NCBI RefSeq assembly: GCF_014635245.1
Contig: NZ_BMCP01000001.1
Coordinates: 992,001-1,056,000 of the forward strand
Origin: Agaricicola taiwanensis
Lineage (GTDB): Bacteria; Pseudomonadota; Alphaproteobacteria; Rhizobiales; Methylopilaceae
Reading direction: 5' to 3'
Length of the DNA: 64,000 nucleotides
Below the pieces are notes generated by a model. It searched no databases. It saw nothing but the letters and a program-made list of their open reading frames with translations, and was not told the origin of the DNA. The position numbers were made by a program, and so were the translations under genes. Below, in pieces: positions 6,592 through 17,255 of the stretch; position 1 is the stretch's first letter, and every line of letters starts with the position of its first letter.

Positions 6592-8745
6592 ATGCGTCGA
6601 TGGTTGCAGGCTTCGATATCAATTGCTCTGATTCTAGCAGCGGTGATTTGGGTCGGCTCGAATACTGACCTCGCCAGCCTGGCAGAAACTTTCGCCGAGT
6701 TATCGCCTGCCATCGTAATTCTGGCGGCGCTATCACTTTTCGTCGGTGCGCTATGTGCCTCGCTTCGCGTGTGGCTCATTGCCCATGATCTCGGCTACCC
6801 CCTCCGGATGCGTGATGCCGTAGCGGCTTTGAGCATCGGGCAACTCGCCGGCGGCATTTTCTTTCAGCTCGTTGGACAGTTGATCGCACGGGGCGCCCTT
6901 TTAGCGAGACGTGGTCTGCCCGTCTCGGTGACCGTTGTGCTGACCGGCTATGAACGGGTGGTCGCTTTCTCAGTTTCGCTGGCTCTCGCTTTGGCGGGAG
7001 GCTGGTTGATTTTCGGGCGTGTCGTGCTTGATCTTGACGGGGGCGGACTGGAATTTCTGGAACTCGCGATAGGTCTAATTCTCGCTGTTCTCGTCGGGGG
7101 GGTGCTCGGTTGGGGAAGGCGCGTCGTCAAAAGCGTCACACCTCACCTCCACGGTCGACTCGCCCTTCTTATCTCGCGAAGCGTCTGCGTCAGCGTCGCG
7201 ACGCAGTTGTGCACGATGGTTGCCTACGTCGTGCTGGCAAGAGCCTTTTCGCCATCACTGGCCATCGAGGATCTGGCGGCGGCTTCGGCTGTGGTCATGT
7301 TAGCGGCAAGCCTTCCTATCAGCCTTGCCGGTTGGGGCGTTCGTGAGGTCAGCGCCGTGCTGGCTCTCGGCGCCATTGGAATGTCGCCAGAAGAAGCCCT
7401 CGTTGTAGCGGTGCTGGTGGGAAGCATGGCACTTGGCGTTGTAGCCACCCTCGCTCTGCTGACTGCTGGGGCATGGCGACGGGAAGATTCAGGCGTCGCA
7501 TCAAGGCCCGGCATAAAGGCTCCAAAGATTGATTACGGCACGGGGCTGGTCTGGGCGCTGCCGCTCACTGTCGCCACGGCGGTCTTTTTCCAGGTTTATG
7601 TGCCGACCGGAACCGGACAACTGAATGTCAATTTCGCGGATCCGGCAGCCATCATGGGAGGCACCCTTTTCGTCATCTGGGCAATGCGCGATCGCGCATG
7701 GCCACAGTGGCGCCTTTCCGGCTTTAACATTCACGTCTTCGCCGCGTCCAGTGCGTTCATCATCGCCTTCATCATCGGATGGAATTCGTTCGGCTGGACC
7801 GCCTGGGCCTTTACCAGCAAGCTTGTGGGCTGGTTCGTTCTGCTCGGATATGGCGCAACCGGAGCGCTTCTTGTTTCCCGCGCCGGAACTGATGGGCTTT
7901 CAACTCTCCTGCGTACCATTGCCGCGGCCGGGCTCGCGGTCCTTGTCATTGACCTTACGCTGCTGATCCTGCGCTTTGCCGGCGTTCAGATACCAGAGAA
8001 CCTGTTAGGCGGGCGAATTGAAGGATTCTCTATAAATGCCAATGCTTTCGCCTTTCAGCTTATATTAACCTTCTTCGCAGCGCTGCTGGCGTTCCGTGAT
8101 GGTTACAAAGCGGTTGTAATACCGGCCTTGATCCTTGCTGGCGTATGGTTCGCAGGCTCGCGTGCCTCATTTGGTGCGATCCTCGTGGCTTTGCCACTGG
8201 CGCTTTGCATGCGCCCGAAGTTAATCGGCCGAGTCGGGCGCGCGTGCCTTTGCGGTTTGGTGATTGTGATAGCCGTGATTTATCTGCCGGCAGCTTTGCT
8301 CGGCGGCGACGCTGTTCATGGCGTTTTCACAAGTGGTTTTGCCGATTCAGATGCAGAACGAATGCTGACTCTCGAGGCAGCATGGCAGATGTTTCTCGAC
8401 TCTCCTCTGTTTGGCGCTGGACTTGGTGCTTTCGTTCACGACCACATGACAACAACCGGAGAATTCCTTGTCATTCATTCCACACCACTGTGGCTTTTGG
8501 CTGAGTTTGGTCTCTTCGGCGCTCTTCTGATAGGGGTTCCCTTTGTTCGCGTAGCCCTGAATGAGATCCGACGACCATTCCCCAGGGACGATGCCGCTGT
8601 TCTGCTTATCGGCTCAATCAGCGCCTTTGCGGTCATGTCGCTTGCTCACGAAATGATGTATCAGCGATTGTTCTGGCTGGTGCTGGGGGCCGGGCTTGCT
8701 CTAACAGTCACCCCAACGCAGATGCAAAGGAGCGCGACGCGATGA
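6592..8745 (+). CDS. UPF0104 flippase-like domain fused to O-antigen ligase-like domain
   Basis: A 717-residue, highly hydrophobic inner-membrane protein. Residues about 1-300 resemble the lysylphosphatidylglycerol synthase transmembrane/UPF0104 family: RVWLIAHDLGYPLRMRDA, a GYERVVAF segment and a LPISLAGWGVREVSAV segment typical of that fold. Residues about 320-710 resemble O-antigen ligase/polymerase (Wzy_C): GRIEGFSINANAFAF, WFAGSRASFGAILV, then the periplasmic-loop signature SPLFGAGLGAF and HSTPLWLLAEFGLFGALL. Each half has many membrane segments. The ATG at 6592 gives the family-like N-terminus MRRWLQ. The last codons overlap the next gene by ATGA. GC is lower than in neighbours. I infer a role in export and polymerisation or ligation of a glycan or glycolipid. 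Confidence 0.75.
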   Translation: MRRWLQASISIALILAAVIWVGSNTDLASLAETFAELSPAIVILAALSLFVGALCASLRVWLIAHDLGYPLRMRDAVAALSIGQLAGGIFFQLVGQLIARGALLARRGLPVSVTVVLTGYERVVAFSVSLALALAGGWLIFGRVVLDLDGGGLEFLELAIGLILAVLVGGVLGWGRRVVKSVTPHLHGRLALLISRSVCVSVATQLCTMVAYVVLARAFSPSLAIEDLAAASAVVMLAASLPISLAGWGVREVSAVLALGAIGMSPEEALVVAVLVGSMALGVVATLALLTAGAWRREDSGVASRPGIKAPKIDYGTGLVWALPLTVATAVFFQVYVPTGTGQLNVNFADPAAIMGGTLFVIWAMRDRAWPQWRLSGFNIHVFAASSAFIIAFIIGWNSFGWTAWAFTSKLVGWFVLLGYGATGALLVSRAGTDGLSTLLRTIAAAGLAVLVIDLTLLILRFAGVQIPENLLGGRIEGFSINANAFAFQLILTFFAALLAFRDGYKAVVIPALILAGVWFAGSRASFGAILVALPLALCMRPKLIGRVGRACLCGLVIVIAVIYLPAALLGGDAVHGVFTSGFADSDAERMLTLEAAWQMFLDSPLFGAGLGAFVHDHMTTTGEFLVIHSTPLWLLAEFGLFGALLIGVPFVRVALNEIRRPFPRDDAAVLLIGSISAFAVMSLAHEMMYQRLFWLVLGAGLALTVTPTQMQRSATR

Positions 8746-9065
8746 GATGTTTGTTGGCACTGGCTGGTCTTCTGCTGTGTGCGGCCTGCGCCGCGACGCC
8801 GGAAGAGGTCAAGCCGGAACGCATCTCGCCGCTGGACTATCGCGAAAGCACCTGCCAGGAACTTCAATCCCACATTGCCGCAAACCGGGTGGAGGAAGCT
8901 GAACTTGTTCAGCTGATGAATGCCTGGCCTCGCGAAGGAGGCGGCAACGTCGTCCGCCGTATCGACATCGGTCGCAAGCTGGCGAATGTGCGTGGCAAGA
9001 TCGAAGCTGCGAGCGACGTTTACACGCGCTGGAATTGCGCGGAACGGCTGAAATATATCGGCTGA
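8742..9065 (+). CDS. Small lipoprotein-like protein
   Basis: A 107-residue protein whose ATG overlaps the stop of the upstream membrane fusion gene (ATGA), so the two are probably translationally coupled. The N-terminus MRCLLALAGLLLCAACA is a lipoprotein-type signal peptide. The likely lipidated residue is Cys16, although the lipobox (CAAC) is weak at position -3. The body has the two-Cys pattern STCQEL...WNCAERL and predicted helices, as in other small alphaproteobacterial envelope lipoproteins. Function is unknown; the coupling suggests it supports the membrane protein. The groESL promoter follows within 20 bp. Confidence 0.7.
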   Translation: MRCLLALAGLLLCAACAATPEEVKPERISPLDYRESTCQELQSHIAANRVEEAELVQLMNAWPREGGGNVVRRIDIGRKLANVRGKIEAASDVYTRWNCAERLKYIG

Positions 9066-9082
9066 GAGATATCCGCTGTCCT

Positions 9083-9112
9083 CTTGACACCCCGACGGGG
9101 CTCTCCTATCTC
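9083..9112 (+). promoter_or_regulatory. Candidate sigma32-type heat-shock promoter of groESL
   Basis: CTTGACAC at 9083-9090 and CCTATCTC at 9105-9112 are separated by 14 bp. This resembles the alphaproteobacterial RpoH consensus and also contains a TTGACA -35 element. It lies directly upstream of the CIRCE element, so transcription would begin within or just before the operator. Confidence 0.6.
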
Positions 9113-9119
9113 GGCGCTG

Positions 9120-9146
9120 CTAGCACTCTTCGGTAGAGAGTGCTAA
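9120..9146 (+). promoter_or_regulatory. CIRCE operator (HrcA binding site)
   Basis: CTAGCACTC, 9 bp, GAGTGCTAA. This matches the known CIRCE inverted repeat (TTAGCACTC-N9-GAGTGCTAA) with one base changed. HrcA repressor binding here would control groES-groEL. The operator is 58 bp before the groES start. Confidence 0.95.
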
Positions 9147-9204
9147 AGCACCAGAGTTAGGTTCGGTCCGCGTTCACAAGACGCGTATGAAGAGGAAGAC
9201 TCCT

Positions 9205-9492
9205 ATGACATTCCGTCCGCTGCACGACCGCGTGGTTGTCCGTCGCCTGACGGCCGAAGAGAAGACCAAGGGCGGCATCATCATCCCTGATACGGCCAAG
9301 GAAAAGCCGCAGGAAGGCGAGATCGTCGCTGTCGGTTCCGGCGCCCGCGATGAAGCCGGCAAGCTCGTTCCGCTCGACGTCAAGGCCGGTGACAAGGTGC
9401 TCTTCGGCAAATGGTCCGGCACCGAGGTCAAGATCGACGGCGAAGAGCTGCTGATCATGAAAGAATCCGACATCCTGGGCGTGATCGGCTGA
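9205..9492 (+). CDS. groES: Co-chaperonin GroES
   Basis: A 95-residue, heptameric lid of the GroEL chaperonin. It starts [14 protein letters not shown] and contains the mobile loop ([20 protein letters not shown], residues about 17-36) that contacts GroEL. The body ends with [30 protein letters not shown], as expected for the family. ATG 9205 is preferred over the in-frame ATG at 9187; GAGGAAG lies at 9192-9198. It forms an operon with groEL 54 bp downstream, controlled by CIRCE and a sigma32-like promoter. Confidence 0.97.
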   Translation: MTFRPLHDRVVVRRLTAEEKTKGGIIIPDTAKEKPQEGEIVAVGSGARDEAGKLVPLDVKAGDKVLFGKWSGTEVKIDGEELLIMKESDILGVIG

Positions 9493-9543
9493 GGCCGGCC
9501 GCTCTTCACCGTTACAATCCGTAGTTACACATCAAGGAGCTGA

Positions 9544-11193
<1,650 letters not shown>

Positions 11194-11215
11194 TCCACCG
11201 GCCTCAGCGAATGCG

Positions 11216-11246
11216 AAAGGGCTGCCTTCGGGCGGCCCTTTTGTTT
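11216..11246 (+). terminator. Intrinsic terminator of groESL
   Basis: AAGGGCTGCC and GGCGGCCCTT (11217-11226 and 11231-11240) form a 10-bp stem with one G-U pair and a short TTCG loop. It is followed by TTGTTT. It lies 23 bp after the groEL stop. Confidence 0.85.
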
Positions 11247-11278
11247 ATCAATGCGTCCCTGCACCCCGTGGTAGGCCC

Positions 11279-11902
11279 ATGCTCCAGGATCGCATCTCCG
11301 AGTTCATAACGCTCTGGGTCGTGATTGACCCGATTGGTTCGCTGCCGATTTTCCTGGCGGTCACCGCCGGTCTGGCCGATCACCATCGGCGGCAGACGGC
11401 GATCTGGGCCGTGGGTGTGGCCTTCTGTGTCCTGACGGCCTTCCTCGTCGGCGGGCAGCTTCTCTTCGCCATGCTGGAGGTGCCGTTGCGCGCTTTCCAG
11501 ATCGCCGGCGGCATCGTGCTCTTCATCTTCGCCCTGCAGATGATCTTTGGCCCTGCCAAGGAAGAGGCCGATCTGCCGCTTGCGGTGCAGTCGCCGCGGC
11601 AGAAGGCGGTGTTTCCCCTTGCCGTGCCCGCCATTGCCAGCCCCGGCGCCATGCTCGCAGTGGTGCTGCTGACGGATGACGCCCGGCACAACGTCGCGGA
11701 TCAGACCATGACCTGGCTGGTCATGGTCTTCGTCCTGGCGATCCAGTTCGGCATCTTCATGCTGGCGGGCAGGTTGCAGCGGTTGATCGGCGATGCCGGT
11801 GCCAGCATCATCAGCCGCGTGATGGGAATGATCCTGGCTTCGGTGGCGGTCACCGATGTCGTCCAGGCCCTATCCGAATGGCTCTCGTTGCCGCCGCTCT
11901 AG
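11279..11902 (+). CDS. MarC family (UPF0056) inner-membrane protein
   Basis: A 207-residue integral membrane protein with about six transmembrane segments. The N-terminal segment FITLWVVIDPIGSLPIFLA and the later VFPLAVPAIASPGAM are the two half-repeat signatures of MarC/UPF0056 (DP.G..P and P...PGA). The family's role is not settled; an early link to multiple antibiotic resistance was not upheld. ATG 11279 lies in the leader just after the groEL terminator, with GGTAGG upstream. The stop codon abuts the stop of the convergent esterase gene. Confidence 0.9.
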   Translation: MLQDRISEFITLWVVIDPIGSLPIFLAVTAGLADHHRRQTAIWAVGVAFCVLTAFLVGGQLLFAMLEVPLRAFQIAGGIVLFIFALQMIFGPAKEEADLPLAVQSPRQKAVFPLAVPAIASPGAMLAVVLLTDDARHNVADQTMTWLVMVFVLAIQFGIFMLAGRLQRLIGDAGASIISRVMGMILASVAVTDVVQALSEWLSLPPL

Positions 11903-13021
11903 TCAACGCAACAAACCAGCGGCTTTCAAGGCTTTGGTGATGGTCGCCTGAACGCCCGACGGTCCAGCCTCGGGCGCGGGAGACAGGTGCCGGCGCTTCG
12001 GCGCACCGCAGGATTTGGCGGAGCTGGGCGGCATCTCTGCCGTCAGATCCCAGAAGCGGGCGATATGCCATGTAGAGGAAATGCCGGCGTCAAGCAGATA
12101 CGGGCCAGCGAACTCGGCGCCCCCCTGTGCATCGAGAGGGGTGCCATGGGGAAGATCATCGATGATCCAATCCTCGACCAATGTCTTGCCCTCGGCATCA
12201 CACCACTGCCGTCGGCGATACCCCAGTGCTCTGTCCTCTGCCGACGGAATGTCAGGCAGAGAGTGGACATTCAGCCACTGCTTCAAGGTTTCGCGGGCGT
12301 TTGATGGAACGACTGTTGTATCCGCAGTGCCATGCCAGATGGACACGCGCGGCCAGGGACCACGATGGGTGGATGCGGCTCGAACCCATCCGCCAAGCTC
12401 TTTGCCGGAGTTGTTCGCACCCTTGAACATCGCTTCGAAGGCTTGCTGGACTGTGCGGGCCGCCCCATAGGGCAGGCCGGCGATGATGGCGCCGCCAGCG
12501 AAGACTTCAGGGTAGGTCGCCAGCATCACGGATGTCATGGCGCCCCCGGCCGACAGGCCTGTGATGAAAACACGATCCTTATCGATGTCATGCCTCATGA
12601 CCATGGCGTCGATCATCTGGCGGATGGAAAGGGCCTCGCCCGCTCCCCGGCGGGTGTCGCCGGGCTGGAACCAGGAAAAACAGTTCTTTGGATTGTTGGC
12701 CGCCTGCTGTTCCGGATAGAGCACCGCGAAACCTGCGGCGTCGGCAAGGCGCGTCCAACCGGTGCCGCGATCATAGGCTTCGGCGTCCTGCTGGCAGCCG
12801 TGAAGGACGACCACCAACGGAATGCTCTTCAGCGCGGCCGCCGGCACATAGCACTTCATGCGCAAGGCACCCGGATTGCTGCCGAAGCGCCGGACTTCCG
12901 TCAGGCGCGTCCCTTGTCCAGGTCTGGCGCCCACCTCTTCCATGGTGATGCCTTGCGACAGTTGCTCCCACCGCTGCCGATAGCGGCGAAGCGCTTCCAG
13001 ATTCATGCCAAGGCCGCTCAT
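11903..13021 (-). CDS. PHB depolymerase-family esterase (LpqC/PhaZ-like)
   Basis: A 372-residue alpha/beta hydrolase. Seen: HGCQQDAEAYDRGTGW at 74-89 (oxyanion region), NCFSWF at 113-118, and the lipase box GLSAGGAM at 155-162 with Ser157 as nucleophile. Later WHGTADTTVVP supplies the acid region and DDLPHG the likely His. These are the marks of the PHB depolymerase/feruloyl-esterase-type group. No signal peptide is visible, so it is probably intracellular; the last 50 residues are low-complexity with Pro and Ala. The substrate may be a polyhydroxyalkanoate oligomer or another ester. It is monocistronic and convergent with marC. Confidence 0.85.
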   Translation of the reverse strand: MSGLGMNLEALRRYRQRWEQLSQGITMEEVGARPGQGTRLTEVRRFGSNPGALRMKCYVPAAALKSIPLVVVLHGCQQDAEAYDRGTGWTRLADAAGFAVLYPEQQAANNPKNCFSWFQPGDTRRGAGEALSIRQMIDAMVMRHDIDKDRVFITGLSAGGAMTSVMLATYPEVFAGGAIIAGLPYGAARTVQQAFEAMFKGANNSGKELGGWVRAASTHRGPWPRVSIWHGTADTTVVPSNARETLKQWLNVHSLPDIPSAEDRALGYRRRQWCDAEGKTLVEDWIIDDLPHGTPLDAQGGAEFAGPYLLDAGISSTWHIARFWDLTAEMPPSSAKSCGAPKRRHLSPAPEAGPSGVQATITKALKAAGLLR

Positions 13022-13241
13022 CCGAAGGTCCTGTTCTCATACACCTCCGTTAAGTGGATGCTGCAGTGCAGCATATCAAGTGTGAGCCGGTGCTATCTCC
13101 GCGATGATGGAGGAACAGGGGACAGTCACTACGGAGACTGCTTGAAACCTCTTGCCGACCGCGCCAGGATATGACGATGAACATCGGCGGAGTCAGCCAG
13201 GCCGCCGACAACACCGGCCGCGCTCGATCCGGCTTGTCCGG

Positions 13242-13670
13242 TCAGCCTGCGTCGGCGGTGTAGCCGGCCGCCTCAACCCCCGATATTGCGGCGATTTCAT
13301 CATTGTCCGATGTCTCGCCCGAGACACCCACCGCGCCGATGATGCGCTGCTTGTCGCGGATCAGCACACCGCCGGGCACGGGCACCATCCGCCCCTGCGC
13401 CAGCGTGTTCACGGCATCAACAAAGAAGGCCTGCTCCTGGGCGCGCTTGAATATCGCGCGTGACCCCATGCCAAGTGCCAGGGCACCATAGGCCTTGCCA
13501 TGAGCGACCTCGTAACGCATGAGCGAGGTGCCATCCTGCATTTCGACGGCCTTGACCGCGCCACGTGCATCGAGAACCACGATGCCGAGCGGCTTCATAT
13601 CGGCATCCTTGGCCTTGGCAAAACCGCAGGCGATGATCTTGCGGGCAGTCTCCAGCGTGAGCTCGGTCAT
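13242..13670 (-). CDS. GlcG/HbpS family (DUF336) protein
   Basis: A 142-residue cytoplasmic protein. The segments LETARKIIACGFAKAKD, PLGIVVLDARGAVKAVEMQDG, and GGVLIRDKQRIIGAVGVSG are the DUF336 pattern, with the final motif usually GG.PI...G..IGAIGVSG. Family members bind haem (HbpS) or occur in glycolate or diol-use operons (GlcG, PduO-C); the cofactor here is unknown. The start has a perfect GGAGG 7 bases upstream. It sits between the esterase and hisG on the same strand, with gaps of about 100-220 bp, so it is probably transcribed alone. Confidence 0.88.
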   Translation of the reverse strand: MTELTLETARKIIACGFAKAKDADMKPLGIVVLDARGAVKAVEMQDGTSLMRYEVAHGKAYGALALGMGSRAIFKRAQEQAFFVDAVNTLAQGRMVPVPGGVLIRDKQRIIGAVGVSGETSDNDEIAAISGVEAAGYTADAG

Positions 13671-13772
13671 GGTGATCCTCCGTATGGCGTCTTGTGTGGG
13701 CAGTTCTGCCTTAGGAAAACCGGTTTCGGTAGCCGTCTTTTCAGAACAGGCCTTTGATCCGTGGATGACGGA

Positions 13773-14750
13773 TCAGCCGTTGAGGCGCGCCACAAGTCTT
13801 TGCCAAAGCGGATTCCGTGCGTCGAAAACCTCGTCGAGGGCCGCCACTGACACCGCCTCGGCACCCTTGTTCATCAGCCAGTCGGCCAAGGCATAGACCT
13901 GCGCATTGGGCACATGCAGCACGAGCAAGCCTCCTTCGGGCGCACCGAACGGCGCTGTGGCGCCGAAGCGATCCGCAGCCTCGACGCTGACGGCGCCATC
14001 ATCGATCGGAAGGCGGGCGTGAACCTCCTTTACCGCGCGGGCGCGCGCGGCCGCGCCGAGGCGGGCAAGGATGGTGCGGGCCGCCTCACGCGCCGTTTGC
14101 GACCAGTCGGCCTGCAGCGATGCCACCAGATTGGCCTCGCTTTTCAGCATGATGCCATCATCGAGAATCTTGAGAGCATTGGCGGCAAGCGTTGCGCCTG
14201 TGGTGGTGATATCGACGATGATGTCGGCCGCGCCGGCGGCCGGCGCGCCTTCCGTGGCGCCCGCACTTTCCACGATGCGGTAGTCCACGATGCCGTGGCG
14301 GGCGAAGAACCCGCGCGTCAGGTTGACATATTTGGTCGCAACCCGGAGCGGGCGGCCGCGCTTTGCCCTGAGATGAGTGGCGACATCGTCGAGATCAGCC
14401 ATGTCGCGCACGTCGATCCAGGCGGCCGGCACCGCAACCACCACATTGGCCGGACCGAAACCAGGCTTTTCCAGGAACAGAAGCCGCGCATCGGCGTCAT
14501 CCATGTCCTCACGCAGGAGATCCTCGCCGGTGATGCCGAGATGAACCGTCCCCTGCCCAAGGGAGGAGGCGATCTCAGAGGCCGACAAGAAGGCAACCTC
14601 TGCACCGGCGACGCCGGCGATGGCGCCCCGATAGTCGCGCGCACCGCGGGACTGAACCAGGGGCAGGCCGGCGCGCGCGAAGAAGCCCATGGCATTTTCC
14701 TGCAGCCGCCCCTTGGAAGGCACGGCGAGAAGAAGCGGTGCGTCGGTCAT
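13773..14750 (-). CDS. hisG: ATP phosphoribosyltransferase catalytic subunit
   Basis: The first enzyme of histidine synthesis: it joins ATP and PRPP. It is 325 residues long, starting with [13 protein letters not shown] at 6-18. [26 protein letters not shown] and the PRPP loop [16 protein letters not shown] are clear. It overlaps hisZ by 4 bp. Short-form HisG, the type that normally needs HisZ, is about 200-230 residues. Here about 100 extra residues (from roughly 225) end in [20 protein letters not shown], resembling the regulatory domain of the long form. Both traits together are notable, though related Hyphomicrobiales enzymes have the same length. Confidence 0.94.
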   Translation of the reverse strand: MTDAPLLLAVPSKGRLQENAMGFFARAGLPLVQSRGARDYRGAIAGVAGAEVAFLSASEIASSLGQGTVHLGITGEDLLREDMDDADARLLFLEKPGFGPANVVVAVPAAWIDVRDMADLDDVATHLRAKRGRPLRVATKYVNLTRGFFARHGIVDYRIVESAGATEGAPAAGAADIIVDITTTGATLAANALKILDDGIMLKSEANLVASLQADWSQTAREAARTILARLGAAARARAVKEVHARLPIDDGAVSVEAADRFGATAPFGAPEGGLLVLHVPNAQVYALADWLMNKGAEAVSVAALDEVFDARNPLWQRLVARLNG

Positions 14751-15859
14751 CGTCCGGCCTCCTGCAGGCGCTCGATCCAGAAGGCGCAGCCTACGGCGGG
14801 CACCGGCTGCGGCGCGCCGAGCGTGGTCATCAGCGTGTCGTACCGCCCGCCGCCAACGAGCGGCCCGAGCGCCAGGGAGGTGGCCGAATGAAACTCGAAG
14901 ACGAAGCCGGTGTAGTAGCCGACAGCCCTGCCGAAGCGGGCCGCGAAGGTGACGCGATCAGAGGTCAGGCCGCGAGAGGACATGAGGTCCGCGCGCCTCT
15001 CGAAGGCATCGAGCGTCGCGCCCATGGCAAGGCCGGTGTCCCTTTGGAGCGCGCGAAGTTCCTTGATCGACGAGGAAAGCGTGCCCTCGATGGAGAGGAA
15101 GCGGGACAGCGCCGCGCGCTTCTCCGCTGAGAGGTCGGCCCCCGCCCGCTGTCGGGCCTGATCGAGAAAACGTTCCGCGATGTCGGAAACCGAGCGTCCG
15201 CCGACGGTCGATATGCCGGCAATGGCGAGAAGATCTTCCACCACGGCCTTGGCCGCTTCCGGATGGCTGCCATCGAGCGCGGCAAGGAAGGCCGCGCGTT
15301 CGGCGCCCTCGCGGGACGCGATCAGCGCATCAAGGGTCTCCTCGACGGTGCCGCCGCGGGTGGCATCGCGCATCAAGCGGCGCACCCAGGCCTTGGGCAG
15401 GCCCAGCGCCTCGATCACGGCGCCCATGAGAGCAAGATCCCCGATACGCACCAGCGGATCGTCTATGCCGCAGGCCAGGATCGCATCGGCGGCGCAGCCG
15501 ATAACCTCCGCATCGGCGGCCTCGCGGTCGGGGCGGCCGAAGATCTCGATGCCAGCTTGCGTGAATTCGGCGCTGGCCTCGCTGCGGAAACGGAAGACCG
15601 AGCCGAGATAGCAATAGGCAGCATCCCCACCGGCGCGGGTCGAGCCGAGATGCAGCCGTGCCGTCGGGATGGTGAGATCGGGCCTCAGGCACATCTCACG
15701 GCCATCAGGACCGGAGGTGAGAAACATGCGCCGCCGCAGGTCTTCGCCCGAGACATCGAGGAAAACGCCGGCAGGCTGCAGCACCGGAGGCTCGACCCGC
15801 ACGTAGCCCGTGCCTTCAAGCCGTGCCAGCAGCGCATCGTTGGAGAGAGGGGAGGACAT
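14747..15859 (-). CDS. hisZ: ATP phosphoribosyltransferase regulatory subunit (HisRS paralog)
   Basis: A 370-residue paralog of the histidyl-tRNA synthetase catalytic core that partners HisG and passes on histidine feedback. Seen: [26 protein letters not shown] (motif 2 region), [16 protein letters not shown] [23 protein letters not shown], and the histidine-binding [13 protein letters not shown] in place of the synthetase GLEYYTG. It lacks the anticodon-binding domain. The 4-bp overlap with hisG indicates translational coupling. The Zur-like palindrome at 15968-15988 lies 110 bp upstream but faces the divergent COG0523 gene. Confidence 0.94.
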   Translation of the reverse strand: MSSPLSNDALLARLEGTGYVRVEPPVLQPAGVFLDVSGEDLRRRMFLTSGPDGREMCLRPDLTIPTARLHLGSTRAGGDAAYCYLGSVFRFRSEASAEFTQAGIEIFGRPDREAADAEVIGCAADAILACGIDDPLVRIGDLALMGAVIEALGLPKAWVRRLMRDATRGGTVEETLDALIASREGAERAAFLAALDGSHPEAAKAVVEDLLAIAGISTVGGRSVSDIAERFLDQARQRAGADLSAEKRAALSRFLSIEGTLSSSIKELRALQRDTGLAMGATLDAFERRADLMSSRGLTSDRVTFAARFGRAVGYYTGFVFEFHSATSLALGPLVGGGRYDTLMTTLGAPQPVPAVGCAFWIERLQEAGR

Positions 15860-15967
15860 GAAACGTCGTTCTTTGAAAACCCGTGATGCGCCGGGGTTCT
15901 AGCAGGACAAAGCGCAGGGCGCGACCGTTTTTCCCGCAGCCTTGCTTGCCCTGCGGAGGCGCGCCCG

Positions 15968-15988
15968 ATATGTTACATTATAACATAT
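15968..15988 (+). promoter_or_regulatory. Candidate Zur operator
   Basis: A perfect 8-bp inverted repeat, ATATGTTA / TAACATAT, with a 5-bp centre. The core TGTTACATTATAACA is one base from the AT-rich TGTTATANTATAACA-type Zur box known in alphaproteobacteria. It is 22 bp ahead of the start codon of a COG0523 GTPase, a family often under Zur control. This AT-rich island stands out in GC-rich DNA. Confidence 0.8.
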
Positions 15989-16009
15989 CATTTGATGGAG
16001 GTTAGTCTT

Positions 16010-17239
16010 ATGGTCACTCCCGGCATTCGGAGGCATGGCGATGATCGCATTCCCGTCACCGTTCTCTCCGGTTTCCTCGGCGCGGGAAAGACGACGCTCC
16101 TCAACCACATGCTTGCCAATCGCGAGGGCCGCCGGATCGCCGTGATCGTCAATGACATGTCGGAAGTGAACATCGATGCCGATCTCGTGCGCGGCGGGGT
16201 GGATATGGCCCGGACGGAAGAGACGCTGGTGGAGATGACCAACGGCTGTATCTGCTGCACGCTCCGGGAAGATCTCTTGAAGGAGGTGCGCCGCCTGGCG
16301 GAAGCTGGTCGCTTCGATGCCATCGTCATCGAGTCCACTGGTATCTCGGAGCCGCTTCCGGTGGCAGCCACCTTTTCGTTTCGCGACGAAGAGGGCGCTG
16401 CATTGGAGGACATAGCCCGCCTCGACTGCATGGTCACCGTGGTGGACGCCATTAATCTTGCGCGTGATTTCGGCAGCCATGACCGGCTCCATCAGCGAGG
16501 CGAGCACCTCGGGGAGGGAGATGAACGGACGCTGGCCGATCTTCTGACCGATCAGATCGAATTCTGCGACGTGGTCGTGCTGAACAAGGTTTCTGACGCT
16601 GAACCTGCCGAGCTTGAAGCCGCTCGGACGATCATTCGTTCGCTAAATCCCGATGCCCACCTGATCGAGGCGGATCATTCCCGGGTGCCGTTGGCGAAGG
16701 TGCTGGATACCGGCCTGTTTGATCCCGATCGGGCGGAGGAACACCCGCTCTGGGCAAAAGAGCTCTATGGCTTTCGCGACCACGTGCCGGAAACCGAGGA
16801 ATATGGGATCGCCAGCTTCGTCTACCGCGCCCGCAGGCCATTCGATCCTGTAAGGTTTAATGATTTTCTCGGCCGGACCTGGCCAGGCCTCATCCGCGCC
16901 AAAGGACATTTCTGGCTGGCGACGCGGCCGGACTGGGTTGGCGAGCTCTCGATCGCCGGCGCGGTTTGCCGCACTGAGGCCATGGGCTTCTGGTGGGCGG
17001 CGGTGCCGCAGGCGCGGTGGCCGGGGTCGGATGAATGGCGCTCGCTCCTGCACCGGAACTGGAGCGAGATCTGGGGCGATCGCCGCCAGGAGATCGTCTT
17101 CATTGGTCAGGATATGGATGAAGCCGCCATGAGAGCCGCACTTGATGGCTGCCTTTTGGGGACGCTGGAGCGGTTCGAGCCTTCTCGGTGGCGTGATCTG
17201 CCCGATCCGTTCCCGCTCTGGCGCCGCAGCGCCGCCTGA
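16010..17239 (+). CDS. COG0523/CobW-type GTPase, zinc metallochaperone (ZigA-like)
   Basis: A 409-residue G3E-family GTPase. Walker A GFLGAGKT is at 21-28, the metal-binding GCICC at 79-83, the ESTGISEP motif near 112 and NKVSD near 187. A CobW C-terminal domain (SFVYRARRPFDPVRFNDFL onward) completes it. The insert HDRLHQRGEHLGEGDERT is typical of the zinc-starvation subgroup. The family moves metal to client enzymes under limitation. The Zur-like operator 22 bp upstream gives independent support for a zinc role. ATG 16010 has GGAGG at 15997-16001. A small Cys-containing protein follows 7-16 bp downstream. Confidence 0.9.
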   Translation: MVTPGIRRHGDDRIPVTVLSGFLGAGKTTLLNHMLANREGRRIAVIVNDMSEVNIDADLVRGGVDMARTEETLVEMTNGCICCTLREDLLKEVRRLAEAGRFDAIVIESTGISEPLPVAATFSFRDEEGAALEDIARLDCMVTVVDAINLARDFGSHDRLHQRGEHLGEGDERTLADLLTDQIEFCDVVVLNKVSDAEPAELEAARTIIRSLNPDAHLIEADHSRVPLAKVLDTGLFDPDRAEEHPLWAKELYGFRDHVPETEEYGIASFVYRARRPFDPVRFNDFLGRTWPGLIRAKGHFWLATRPDWVGELSIAGAVCRTEAMGFWWAAVPQARWPGSDEWRSLLHRNWSEIWGDRRQEIVFIGQDMDEAAMRAALDGCLLGTLERFEPSRWRDLPDPFPLWRRSAA

Positions 17240-17255
17240 GATTAAAGTGCCCCGC

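Noticed and set aside
13022..13241. Possible small gene between the esterase and the GlcG-type gene
   Set aside because: Open frames here run into the neighbouring gene in antisense and have no ribosome site or recognisable motif; I treat the 220 bp as non-coding.
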